A DNA stretch of 64,000 bases from RUG11241 sp964560085 (GTDB lineage Bacteria > Bacillota_I > Bacilli_A > RF39 > UBA660). A program made the translations under genes and the position numbers. The number at the start of each line of letters is the position of its first letter. The stretch's first letter is position 1. The notes under the pieces were generated by a model. The model was not told the DNA's origin, searched no databases, and worked only from the letters and a program-made list of their open reading frames with translations. The DNA lies in NCBI GenBank assembly GCA_964560085.1, contig CAZLKF010000001.1:1-64000 (forward strand). The letters are read 5' to 3'. Below are positions 44,528 to 52,966 of the stretch, one piece after another.

Positions 44528-45136
44528 TTAATGTTTCCATAATTTTACTACCTTATTCGATAATTTTTTACCTTTTTGCATTGATTCAATATAAATGTTA
44601 CGTAATTCTTCCCATGTTTGGGGATTTTCTTGCTCAATTAAGGAATCCAAAGACATTTTTATCAAAAATGTTTTGTACTGCAATAAGGCATGAACTTCAT
44701 CAATGTTTGAATCATCATTAATAAAATTACATTTATCTGTCGAAGAAATTTCATTAGGATAAACAGTTATATCAGCTCCAAATTTTATTGATTCTGATAA
44801 TATTGTTTCATGATCAAACAAATAATAATAATGTTCAATACTTGTCTTTCTGGATTCAGCTATAGATATTTCTTGTGATCCAAGATATATTACGAACTGC
44901 GATTGACATCTTGAAGAAAAAGATTTTTTTTCTTCGCCTGTTTGTTCTAATAATTCTCGCATTTCTATCATTTTTTTTACATTTTCTTTAAAAATTGAAT
45001 TATGACAATCACTAATTCTAGAATTAGCAATTTGTGAATGAATATTATTTAAACACATTTCAAGAGTTATTATTCTGTTTGATAATTCTTCACCTTTTTT
45101 AATGTTGTTACTTCTTTCTGCTAGCAAAACATTCAT
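44528..45136 (-). CDS. hypothetical coiled-coil protein, first of a paralogous pair
   Basis: This unrecognised protein has 202 residues. It has an N-terminal helical region (about 1-75, likely coiled coil), then IYLGSQEISIAES, EHYYYLFDHETILSES, an acidic loop (SNIDEVHALLQYKTFLI) and C-terminal TWEELRNIYIES, ending in a basic tail. It starts with a GGAGGGG ribosome site and has its own promoter. The gap to the second gene is 23 bases. The duplicated arrangement suggests a heteromeric complex, but no function can be assigned. Confidence 0.7.
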   Translation of the reverse strand: MNVLLAERSNNIKKGEELSNRIITLEMCLNNIHSQIANSRISDCHNSIFKENVKKMIEMRELLEQTGEEKKSFSSRCQSQFVIYLGSQEISIAESRKTSIEHYYYLFDHETILSESIKFGADITVYPNEISSTDKCNFINDDSNIDEVHALLQYKTFLIKMSLDSLIEQENPQTWEELRNIYIESMQKGKKLSNKVVKLWKH

Positions 45137-45158
45137 AAAACCCCTCCGATTTGCTAGT

Positions 45159-45187
45159 ATATTACCACACTTTTTCCAAATTGTAAA
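45159..45187 (-). promoter_or_regulatory. sigma-A promoter of the paralogous hypothetical operon
   Basis: On the minus strand: TTTACA (45187-45182), a 17-base spacer and TAATAT (45164-45159), followed by GGAGGGG and the ATG at 45136. It lies against the 3' end of the P-type ATPase gene. Confidence 0.65.
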
Positions 45188-45188
45188 A

Positions 45189-47342
45189 CTATTTCCATAT
45201 TTTTTTAATAATAATATTAATTAAGTAATTAAAGCCAAAAGAAATTAACATTAATCCTCCTAGCAATAGTAATAATGTCCAATTTAAAGATACAACTGCA
45301 AAAAAATCAGCAAACAATATAAATTGGATTAAAAACAAACAAATACAACTAAAATATACAATTTTTCGCAATTTTGTAAAAGGTATACAAATTCGATATA
45401 AAGTTAAAAATCCAACAAATGATGTTAAAAGTAAACATATTGTACTAATTTCAGCATCCGTAATATTTAAAAAAGGAATCATAATTAATACAAGAATGAT
45501 ATTAAAAGCAACAGTTATGCCACTAGGAATAGCTCTTTTAAATATTTTCTTTAAAAAGTTTTTACTTATTTGATCATCTGATGACTCAAGGGATAATATA
45601 AAACCTGGAATCCCAATTGTTGTTGTTCCAATCAAAGTTATCTGAATCGGAATAAATGGATAATTTTCATTAACTATCAAAAATATGACGGTTAAAAGTA
45701 TAGCATAGACAGTTTTACTCAAGAATAAACTTGCACTTCTTTCGATGTTACCTGCTATTTTACGTCCTTCTTTTATAATTTTTGGTAAAGTTTCAAAATC
45801 AGAATTCAATAAAATTATTTCTGCTGTACTCTTAGCTGCAGAAGCTGCATTTAAGAAAGTTATTGAACAATTTGCTTCTTTTAAAGCTAAAACATCATTT
45901 ACACCATCACCTACATAGGTAACAATTCCATTTTTCTTTAAAGATGCTACTAGTTCCCTTTTCTCTGCTGGTTTAACACGCCCAAAAACATTATATTTTT
46001 TAACTATTTCATCATAATTAATATCAATTACTTTACTTAAATCAACACACCTTATATCACTTAAACCAGCCTGTTTACAAATTTCTTCAATTGTATTGAT
46101 ATCGTCTCCAGAAATTATATTGATTTTAATATTTTCTCTTTGATATTCACTAATAACTTTATCAATATTATTTCTTAACTCATCTTCAAATAAAAGAATT
46201 GCTAAAACATCTTTTTCTTTAGATAAAGTTAAAACGCGATATTTCTTTTGATAACTAGTAATTTCATCAGTTGTAATAATTGGGGATCCAAGTCGATAAG
46301 TTTCATTATCACTTGTAATTATTTCCATATACTTTTTGCTTGAATCAAAAGGTATTACTTTAGCAATTTTCAAAGAACTTTTTTTATTATATTTTTCTTT
46401 TATTGCTAGCATTGTCTTGTTATTATCTTGGGAAACAGCCGCAATTAAATTTAGAATATCTGTCGATTTATCATCTAAATCAATTGTTTTAACCAATTTA
46501 ATATTTCCTGTCGTTAAAGTTCCTGTTTTATCAAAACAAATTATCTCAGTTCTAGCAACTAATTCTGTTGCATAAAGATTTTGAATTAAAACATTATATT
46601 TGTTAAGGCGAATTATAGAAATAGCCGCAACTGTTGAAGTAAGCAATATTAAGCCTTCAGGAATCATACTTAAAATTGAAGCCACTGTATTGACAACTGC
46701 TCGTGATGTTTCAGTTTCCAAGATAAAATATTGTTTACAAAATATTAATATTGATAATGGAACAATAATGATTGAGATGATTTTTATTATCTTTTTTAAT
46801 GATTTTACTATTTCCGAATCAACTTTTTTTATTTTATGGCCTTCAGTCATTATTTTATAAATGAAATTATCTTCACCAACAACATTAACATTTAATACGC
46901 CATTGCCAGAAACAACAAATGAACCAGATAATAATTGATCCCCGACTTTTTTAACTATGTAATCAGCTTCTCCAGTAATGAATGACTCATCAACCGTTAT
47001 AGAACCTTCTAATAAAGTGCCGTCAAAAACAATTTGATCACCAATATTTAATATAATCTGATCATTTTTTTCAATCTCATCAATTGTTTTGGTTTGATTG
47101 CTTTTTAATGTAAATATTTGCTTAGAAATTACTGTCAACTTTTTTAGAATATTTCTCGCATATATTTCCTGCGCTATTCCAATTAAAGTATTGCAAACAA
47201 CAACACCCATAAATAAGAGATTTTTAAATGAGTCAAAACATATTATAGCAATTGCTAAAGAAATATTTAATAAATTAAATAACGTAAATGTATGACTCAA
47301 AATAATTTTTAATAAACTTTTTTGATATATATTCTTTTTCAT
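45189..47342 (-). CDS. cation-transporting P-type ATPase (P2-like)
   Basis: The protein of about 717 residues has the phosphorylation motif CFDKTGTLTTG (Asp271), an actuator-domain TGEAD, the hinge motif YVGDGVNDVLALKEA and IPEGL in the fourth helix, typical of Ca/Mg/Mn-type P2 pumps. No N-terminal metal-binding domain is present, and CPX is absent, so it is not a copper or zinc pump. ATG at 47342 is preferred: GGTGA is directly upstream, and the GTG at 47351 belongs to it. The transported ion is unknown; calcium, magnesium or manganese are plausible. Confidence 0.88.
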   Translation of the reverse strand: MKKNIYQKSLLKIILSHTFTLFNLLNISLAIAIICFDSFKNLLFMGVVVCNTLIGIAQEIYARNILKKLTVISKQIFTLKSNQTKTIDEIEKNDQIILNIGDQIVFDGTLLEGSITVDESFITGEADYIVKKVGDQLLSGSFVVSGNGVLNVNVVGEDNFIYKIMTEGHKIKKVDSEIVKSLKKIIKIISIIIVPLSILIFCKQYFILETETSRAVVNTVASILSMIPEGLILLTSTVAAISIIRLNKYNVLIQNLYATELVARTEIICFDKTGTLTTGNIKLVKTIDLDDKSTDILNLIAAVSQDNNKTMLAIKEKYNKKSSLKIAKVIPFDSSKKYMEIITSDNETYRLGSPIITTDEITSYQKKYRVLTLSKEKDVLAILLFEDELRNNIDKVISEYQRENIKINIISGDDINTIEEICKQAGLSDIRCVDLSKVIDINYDEIVKKYNVFGRVKPAEKRELVASLKKNGIVTYVGDGVNDVLALKEANCSITFLNAASAAKSTAEIILLNSDFETLPKIIKEGRKIAGNIERSASLFLSKTVYAILLTVIFLIVNENYPFIPIQITLIGTTTIGIPGFILSLESSDDQISKNFLKKIFKRAIPSGITVAFNIILVLIMIPFLNITDAEISTICLLLTSFVGFLTLYRICIPFTKLRKIVYFSCICLFLIQFILFADFFAVVSLNWTLLLLLGGLMLISFGFNYLINIIIKKIWK

Positions 47343-47441
47343 TTTTTTCACCGTTTAAATTATATCACATAATTTGACATTTGTTTTATCATATTCTAAA
47401 TCGAAAAAAAATCCCTAATTAAATTATTTTTTTCAAAATTA

Positions 47442-47470
47442 TTGCATTATTTTAAACACTTTGCTATAAT
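47442..47470 (+). promoter_or_regulatory. promoter of tRNA-Cys
   Basis: TTGCAT, 17 bases and TATAAT with TG one base upstream. Transcription would start about five bases before the mature tRNA. Confidence 0.7.
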
Positions 47471-47482
47471 CTTAATTGTGAT

Positions 47483-47556
47483 GGAGCTATAGCCAAGTGG
47501 TAAGGCGTGGGACTGCAACTCCCTGATCGTTGGTTCAAATCCGACTAGCTCCTCCA
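47483..47556 (+). tRNA. tRNA-Cys (anticodon GCA)
   Basis: The acceptor arms GGAGCTA/TAGCTCC pair, the discriminator is T and CCA is encoded. The anticodon stem GGGA/TCCC encloses loop CTGCAAC (anticodon GCA). The T-loop TTCAAAT is standard. Confidence 0.95.
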
Positions 47557-47594
47557 AAATGTAAAATCAGCGAAATTACTCGCTTTTAAATGTG

Positions 47595-47625
47595 AAATCA
47601 ACTTATATGAGTTGATTTTTTTGTT
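47595..47625 (+). terminator. terminator downstream of tRNA-Cys
   Basis: AAATCAACT pairs with AGTTGATTT, followed by a long T-run. A smaller AGCGA/TCGCT hairpin lies just upstream (about 47571-47585). Confidence 0.7.
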
Positions 47626-47743
47626 TTTTTGAATAAATTATATTTACTAAAACAATTTATCAAAAAATGAATAGAAATTTTAAACTTATAGAAAAAAGTG
47701 AAAAACATATGATTATAATATTTATAACAAAGGAGGATGAAAT

Positions 47744-48217
47744 ATGAAAAAGAAACTTTTAGTCGGCTTATTAGCAGTAGTTATGTGTTTTGCATTAACT
47801 GGTTGTGGTGAAGAAAAGGCAAATAATGGTGGTGGAAACAACGACGGAGGAAGTGGGCAACAAGAACAAGGTGAAAACAATCAAAATCAAGAAAATAATG
47901 ATACATCAACAACAGGAAATTATGAAATAAAATCTACTGATGACAGAGTAGTATTAGCACATAGTTCTGGAACAGCATATTTAACATTTTATTTTGAAAA
48001 CAATGTAATAGTACGATATGAAACAGTAGCCAAATACGAATCTGCTGAACTTGCTGGGTATGCTTATAATGCATTAAAAAACCAAGAAGATAAAATTAAA
48101 GTTGAAAAAAAAGGATTGTATGTAATTACGACAGAAAATGCAGAAGAATACGAGCATTTTACAAAAGATCAATTAATAGCATCATTCAAAGAAGCAGGAT
48201 ATATTATTAATGAATAA
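47744..48217 (+). CDS. small lipoprotein A of a pair
   Basis: The 157-residue protein has a signal peptide ending in the lipobox ALTGC (Cys21), a Gly/Asn/Gln-rich flexible linker (about 22-57) and a compact alpha/beta domain of about 95 residues ending KEAGYIINE. GGAGG precedes the ATG. The linker start (CGEEKANNGGGNNDGGS) is nearly the same as in the next gene, while the C-terminal domains differ. It is anchored outside the membrane; the ligand is unknown. Confidence 0.75.
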   Translation: MKKKLLVGLLAVVMCFALTGCGEEKANNGGGNNDGGSGQQEQGENNQNQENNDTSTTGNYEIKSTDDRVVLAHSSGTAYLTFYFENNVIVRYETVAKYESAELAGYAYNALKNQEDKIKVEKKGLYVITTENAEEYEHFTKDQLIASFKEAGYIINE

Positions 48218-48279
48218 GAATAGTTAAAATAATAAGAGATATATGATATAATTTTATATCAATGAAAGTGAGTAATTTT

Positions 48280-48708
48280 ATGAAGAAAACTTTAAAAGGT
48301 CTATGTGCAATTACCTTTGCATTTGTATTACTACTTGGTTTAACAGGATGCGGTGAAGAAAAAACTAATAATGGTGAAGGAAACAACGACGGCGGAAGTG
48401 TTGCTGCGGAAAACAAATTGTTTGATGTTTCAATAGAAGATTATGAATTACCAACCGAAGTGTCAAAAGGAGTTGCCACTTTAGATAAAGCTTATTCTGA
48501 ATCAAGCAAAAATGCTTTTATTAAATTAAAGGAAGCAACCGAAGATAATTTTAATATACTAATAAAGCATTACACTGATAATGGCGGAACTCTTGATGAA
48601 GATTATTCAACAACTAGAGAAAAAAGATACAATTTCTCTTGGGGAACAGTAACAGCATCATTATTTCTAGCTGATAAAGAAATATCAATCGAAATCGTAA
48701 AAAATTAA
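48280..48708 (+). CDS. small lipoprotein B of a pair
   Basis: From the ATG at 48280 the product is 142 residues, with a lipoprotein signal (LLLGLTGC, Cys24) and a linker CGEEKTNNGEGNNDGGS like its neighbour. A domain of about 95 residues follows with a helix-strand layout (NILIKHYTDNGGTLDEDYS) and the ending EISIEIVKN. The longer start at 48262 lacks a ribosome site, while AAGTGAG lies before 48280. The gene ends at a terminator. Function is unknown. Confidence 0.7.
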   Translation: MKKTLKGLCAITFAFVLLLGLTGCGEEKTNNGEGNNDGGSVAAENKLFDVSIEDYELPTEVSKGVATLDKAYSESSKNAFIKLKEATEDNFNILIKHYTDNGGTLDEDYSTTREKRYNFSWGTVTASLFLADKEISIEIVKN

Positions 48709-48719
48709 AATCTATAAAG

Positions 48720-48751
48720 CAGTATCTTATTAAAGATATTGTTTTTTTTTA
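48720..48751 (+). terminator. terminator after lipoprotein B
   Basis: CAGTATCT pairs with AGATATTG (one G-T pair), followed by ten T residues. Confidence 0.75.
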
Positions 48752-48805
48752 TTCTTTTTTGCAATATATTTCTTTCCTAAGATACTTATTTATTTCCGGA
48801 ATATA

Positions 48806-48814
48806 TGTTATAAT
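48806..48814 (+). promoter_or_regulatory. extended -10 promoter of the 48899 gene
   Basis: TGTTATAAT lies about 85 bases before the ATG at 48899. No matching -35 was found. It leaves a leader of about 78 bases with no recognised riboswitch. Confidence 0.45.
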
Positions 48815-48898
48815 CTAATTAAGAGGAAATAATAAGATTATTTATCCTACTTTTGTTTTATCAATTCTAATTGTTTCTAATTAATTAGGAGGAAGAAA

Positions 48899-50317
48899 AT
48901 GAACATTGATGAAACCAAAAAGAAACCTAGCACAAAGTCAAGCAAAAAACCGAAAGAAAATATCGATAATTTGAATACGCATCGCAAAAACAAGATTAAA
49001 ATAGCTATAATTATTTCTATTTGTATATTGGTTGGTAGTTTTACAATTGTCACAAAAATCAAAGAAAATCAAAATTGGTCTGCTAATATGATTGCCAAGG
49101 AGATGAGTAAAAAAATCAATACCATATATTTAATAGAAATAGACGACAGTAGTGACAATTACAAAAAAAATCTTAATAAATCAAAAGTGTTGGCATATGA
49201 CTCTGTAATTAGCAAATATATTGATGCAGAGAAAAAACATTGGGCTTTTTCAATAGAGGTGTTTGATAATAATCAAAATGCCCAACTAGAAAAAACTTAT
49301 TGTGAAAACTATTATAATTATGTAGAAAAACATATACCAAAGAATGAATTTGGAGTTCTTTACGATCAAATTATATGGGATAAAAGTAGCATTATTATTT
49401 CTAATAATGTCGTATTGAAAATTAATTCACACTATTTAAAAAAAGATAAAGATAAATTAATAGCCACTTTTGAAGAAATTTTAAAATTATATACTCAAAC
49501 AGAAAAAAACACTTTATCTGATGACAAGTATAATAAATTGAAAGAAGAAATGCTCCTAGAACAAGAAAAAGAAATATTAGAACTTAAACAATCCACTATT
49601 GACAATGCTAGAAAACTACTTATTTCTTATAGTGCTGCACTAGACACTTGCCAAGAAAATGAATTTTCAAATTTAAAAAAGGATATACTGCAATTTGAAA
49701 ACACAGCCTCAGTAAGTGATATATATATTGAACTAACAAAAAAACTACAAGAAGTAGAAAATAAATTTTCCTTAGCTAAAAAAAATAAAGCTATAGAAAT
49801 AACACAAAAACTTAAAACACTCTCTTCTACTTTGGATTCTAAACAATTGAGTCAATTAGAATCATCTATTTCTTTATTAGTTGACGAATATTATGATTCT
49901 TATAAAACAGAATGGGAAAAAACAGTTAAGAACATCAAAGAAAAAATCAAAAATAAAGAAATAATTACTTATAAAAATAGTTGTAAGAAATATAAATACA
50001 AAGATGTATTAAGATATCCAAATAATTATGATGGTAAAAAAGCTTATTGGTTTGGAAAAGTCACCCAATTAGTTTCAAAAACTAGTTATTCCACCGAAAT
50101 GCGCATCAGTGTTAATTGCGAAAGAAACCGCTACTCTGCTGGTGGATGGCTATGTTCTGATGCATTATATGTAACATATTATGGCAATGAAAGTTTAATA
50201 GAAGATGATATAATAAAAATGTGGGGTGAATTATCTGGTAGTGTTACATATACAACGATCTTTGGAGGAAGCGTAACTATCCCTTCATTTACAGCAACTT
50301 ATATTACCAGACAATAA
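48899..50317 (+). CDS. membrane-anchored coiled-coil protein with a C-terminal OB-like domain
   Basis: The 472-residue protein has a Lys-rich cytosolic tail (1-33), one membrane helix (about 34-52), and an extracellular region with long charged helices (about 200-355). A C-terminal beta domain starts near 363 (CKKYKYKDVLRYPNNYDGKK). The YWFGKVTQL, VTYYGNESLIEDDIIKMWGELSG and SVTIPSF patterns are widespread in Firmicute surface proteins and suggest a small OB-like fold. No enzyme motif is seen. A GGAGG site precedes the ATG and a terminator follows. It is just upstream of the Bce-type module but not in its operon. Confidence 0.65.
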   Translation: MNIDETKKKPSTKSSKKPKENIDNLNTHRKNKIKIAIIISICILVGSFTIVTKIKENQNWSANMIAKEMSKKINTIYLIEIDDSSDNYKKNLNKSKVLAYDSVISKYIDAEKKHWAFSIEVFDNNQNAQLEKTYCENYYNYVEKHIPKNEFGVLYDQIIWDKSSIIISNNVVLKINSHYLKKDKDKLIATFEEILKLYTQTEKNTLSDDKYNKLKEEMLLEQEKEILELKQSTIDNARKLLISYSAALDTCQENEFSNLKKDILQFENTASVSDIYIELTKKLQEVENKFSLAKKNKAIEITQKLKTLSSTLDSKQLSQLESSISLLVDEYYDSYKTEWEKTVKNIKEKIKNKEIITYKNSCKKYKYKDVLRYPNNYDGKKAYWFGKVTQLVSKTSYSTEMRISVNCERNRYSAGGWLCSDALYVTYYGNESLIEDDIIKMWGELSGSVTYTTIFGGSVTIPSFTATYITRQ

Positions 50318-50345
50318 ATCATATATGCATAAAAATAATTAAAAA

Positions 50346-50377
50346 AAAACTTGAGTTATTGCTTCTTAAGTTTTTTT
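50346..50377 (+). terminator. terminator before the Bce-type module
   Basis: AAAACTTGAG pairs with CTTAAGTTTT (one G-T pair, nine-base loop), followed by T residues. Confidence 0.65.
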
Positions 50378-50449
50378 AATGATCATAATAATCTTTTTTT
50401 TATGTTTTTTTCAATTTTTATTATATAATAATGTCAAGGAGCGATATAT

Positions 50450-51109
50450 ATGAAGATATTATTAATTGAAGACGAAGAAAAATTGAGAAATGAGCTGAAA
50501 ATATTTTTAGAACATTCTGGTTATGAAGTATCATTATTAACTGACTTTGATGATACTATTAATACTGTTATAAATACCCCTTGTGATTTGATTTTACTTG
50601 ACATTAATATTCCTAACTTAAATGGTGAAATCGTCTGTAAAGAGCTTAGAAAAGCAATAAATACCCCTATTATTATTGTTACTAGTCGAAACACTGAAGT
50701 CGATGAACTAATTAGTATCAATTATGGAGCTGATGATTTTATTACTAAACCCTATAATACACAGATACTTTTAGCAAGAATTGAAAGATTACTAGCAAGG
50801 AATAAAACAACAACCAATGTAATCTATTATAATGATTTGATATTAGATATGAGCAAATCAATTATCAAGCGTAATGAAATTACAATAGAATTGTCAAAAA
50901 ATGAAGTGAAAATTCTCTATTTTCTAATTAACCATAAAAACTCTATTGTTTCTCGTGATGACTTAATGGACTATTTATGGGATACTAATGAATTTATCGA
51001 TGATAACACATTAACCGTTAATATTAATCGTTTACGAAGTAAATTAGAAGATATTGGTCTTAAAGATGTAATTCAGACTAAACGTGGACAAGGATATATG
51101 ATTATATGA
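50450..51109 (+). CDS. OmpR-family response regulator (BceR-like)
   Basis: The 219-residue protein has an N-terminal receiver domain with acidic pocket IEDEE, phospho-acceptor Asp51 (LLLDINIP) and the conserved Lys100 (FITKPYN). The C-terminal winged helix ends VNRLRSKL and TKRGQGYMI. It would activate the adjacent transporter genes in response to antimicrobial peptides. Its stop overlaps the histidine kinase start by ATGA. GGAG precedes the ATG. Confidence 0.92.
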   Translation: MKILLIEDEEKLRNELKIFLEHSGYEVSLLTDFDDTINTVINTPCDLILLDINIPNLNGEIVCKELRKAINTPIIIVTSRNTEVDELISINYGADDFITKPYNTQILLARIERLLARNKTTTNVIYYNDLILDMSKSIIKRNEITIELSKNEVKILYFLINHKNSIVSRDDLMDYLWDTNEFIDDNTLTVNINRLRSKLEDIGLKDVIQTKRGQGYMII

Positions 51110-52116
51110 AATTTATTGATTATTTGAAAGATAAAATATTTGATTTAATTATAAATATATTAACGTTGATTTTTATAAATGTTTCACTCATTTTTTTCAA
51201 TGTTAGTAAGACATTTATTATTTGTGTTACCTTAATATATTTGAGTGGTATTTTAATTATTTTTATTCACGATTATAGCAAAAGAAAAAAATTTTATAAT
51301 TTTTTAAATAGGAAACTAGATGAATTAGATCAAAAATATCTGATTACAGAAGTTCTCGAACGCCCTACTTTTGTTGAAGGAAATATCTTAATAGATGCCT
51401 TATATGAAATAGATAAAAATTATAATGAAGAATTAAATAAATATAAATTAACATATGAAGAGTTTAAGGATTATATAGAATTATGGTGTCATGAAATAAA
51501 AACACCAATTGCGACTACCAACTTAATAATAGCAAACAATAAAAACAATATAACAGATAATATTTCTGAAGAAATAAATAATGTTGAATATTTCATTGAA
51601 CAAGTTCTTTTTTATGCTAGAAGTGGAACACTTGAAAAAGATTATTTAATCAAAGAGGTTAATTTAAGTGATATTACCAAACAAATAATTAAAGATAATA
51701 AAAAAGCATTGTTAGCCAAGAACATTAAAATTAAAAATTTTGATGAAACTATTATTGTTAAGAGTGACGCTAAATGGCTGATATTTATTATCAATCAAAT
51801 AGTTAACAATAGTATTAAATATTCTAAAGATAAAGATCCTATTATAGAGTTTAGTTGGGAACAAAATAAAAATAATATTAGTTTAAGCATCAAAGATAAT
51901 GGAATTGGTATTAGTGATACTGATATAACAAAAGTTTTTGAAAAAGGCTTTACCGGTTATAATGGGCGAAAAAAATACAACTCAACTGGTATTGGTTTAT
52001 ATTTATGCAAGAAACTATGCAATAAACTTGGACATAATATTATAATTTCATCAATCGAAAATAAAGAAACAATTGTAACAATTATTTTTCCAATTAATTC
52101 AATGACAAATATCTAA
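51106..52116 (+). CDS. intramembrane-sensing histidine kinase (BceS-like)
   Basis: The 336-residue kinase has two closely spaced N-terminal helices (about 13-32 and 36-55) with almost no extracellular loop, as in BceS-type kinases that sense through the transporter. The H-box is WCHEIKTPIA (His129). The ATPase domain has N-box IVNNSIKYS, G1 IKDNGIGI and G2 NSTGIGLYL. It partners the regulator encoded upstream and the FtsX-like permease downstream. Confidence 0.92.
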   Translation: MKFIDYLKDKIFDLIINILTLIFINVSLIFFNVSKTFIICVTLIYLSGILIIFIHDYSKRKKFYNFLNRKLDELDQKYLITEVLERPTFVEGNILIDALYEIDKNYNEELNKYKLTYEEFKDYIELWCHEIKTPIATTNLIIANNKNNITDNISEEINNVEYFIEQVLFYARSGTLEKDYLIKEVNLSDITKQIIKDNKKALLAKNIKIKNFDETIIVKSDAKWLIFIINQIVNNSIKYSKDKDPIIEFSWEQNKNNISLSIKDNGIGISDTDITKVFEKGFTGYNGRKKYNSTGIGLYLCKKLCNKLGHNIIISSIENKETIVTIIFPINSMTNI

Positions 52117-52136
52117 CCTTACAAAATTGTAAGGTT
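52115..52136 (+). terminator. weak hairpin between the kinase and transporter genes
   Basis: AACCTTACAA and TTGTAAGGTT form a ten-base-pair stem with loop AA, but only a few T residues follow. It may be a partial terminator. Confidence 0.5.
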
Positions 52137-52201
52137 TTGTAATATTATTCGATGGTTTGGTGATATTTAATCAAATATAATTGATTGTGAGGTGAAAAAA
52201 T

Positions 52202-52966
52202 ATGGATGTTTTAAAAATTCAAAACATTACTAAATATTATGGTAATAAAAGTAATATTACCAAAGCTGTAGACAATATCTCTTTTGATGTTAAAGAAGGA
52301 GAATTTATTGCTATTATGGGTGCTAGTGGAAGTGGTAAAACTACTCTTCTTAATTGTATTTCAACTGTTGACAAAGTTACAAGTGGCGATATTTTTATAA
52401 ATGATAAAAATATTACGAAATTGCGTGGAAATAGTTTAAATAGGTTTCGTCGTGAAGAATTAGGATTTATTTTTCAAGATTTTAATTTGCTTGACACTTT
52501 AACTGCCTATGAAAATATTGCAATCGCCTTAACGATAAATAAAGTTAAAACAAGTGAAATCAATGTTAAAGTTAATGAGGTTGCTAAAGAACTCGAAATT
52601 GAGGATGTTTTACAAAAATATCCTTATGAAATGAGTGGTGGCCAAAAACAAAGAGTGGCAGCAGCTCGGGCAATTGTCACTAAACCAACATTAATTCTAG
52701 CCGATGAACCAACTGGGGCTCTAGATTCAAAATCAGCACGAACATTATTAGAAAAACTAGAAAATTTAAATGATGCTATGAAAGCAACAATATTAATGGT
52801 AACGCACGATGCTTTTACAGCAAGCTATGCTGATCGTATTATTTTTATTAAAGATGGTAAAATATTCAATGAAATTGTTAAAGGGAAGAAAAATAGAAAA
52901 GAATTCTTTGAGAATATCATTGATATAGTCACACTTCTTGGAGGTGACTTAAACAATGTTATTTAA
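52202..52966 (+). CDS. Bce-type ABC transporter ATP-binding protein
   Basis: The 254-residue ATPase has Walker A GASGSGKTT (40-48), Q-loop FIFQDFNLLDT, signature MSGGQKQR, Walker B LILADEPTGALD and H-loop VTHD. It belongs to the LolD/MacB-like BceA group. It energises the FtsX-like permease encoded next (11-base overlap). GAGGTGA precedes the ATG. Confidence 0.93.
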   Translation: MDVLKIQNITKYYGNKSNITKAVDNISFDVKEGEFIAIMGASGSGKTTLLNCISTVDKVTSGDIFINDKNITKLRGNSLNRFRREELGFIFQDFNLLDTLTAYENIAIALTINKVKTSEINVKVNEVAKELEIEDVLQKYPYEMSGGQKQRVAAARAIVTKPTLILADEPTGALDSKSARTLLEKLENLNDAMKATILMVTHDAFTASYADRIIFIKDGKIFNEIVKGKKNRKEFFENIIDIVTLLGGDLNNVI

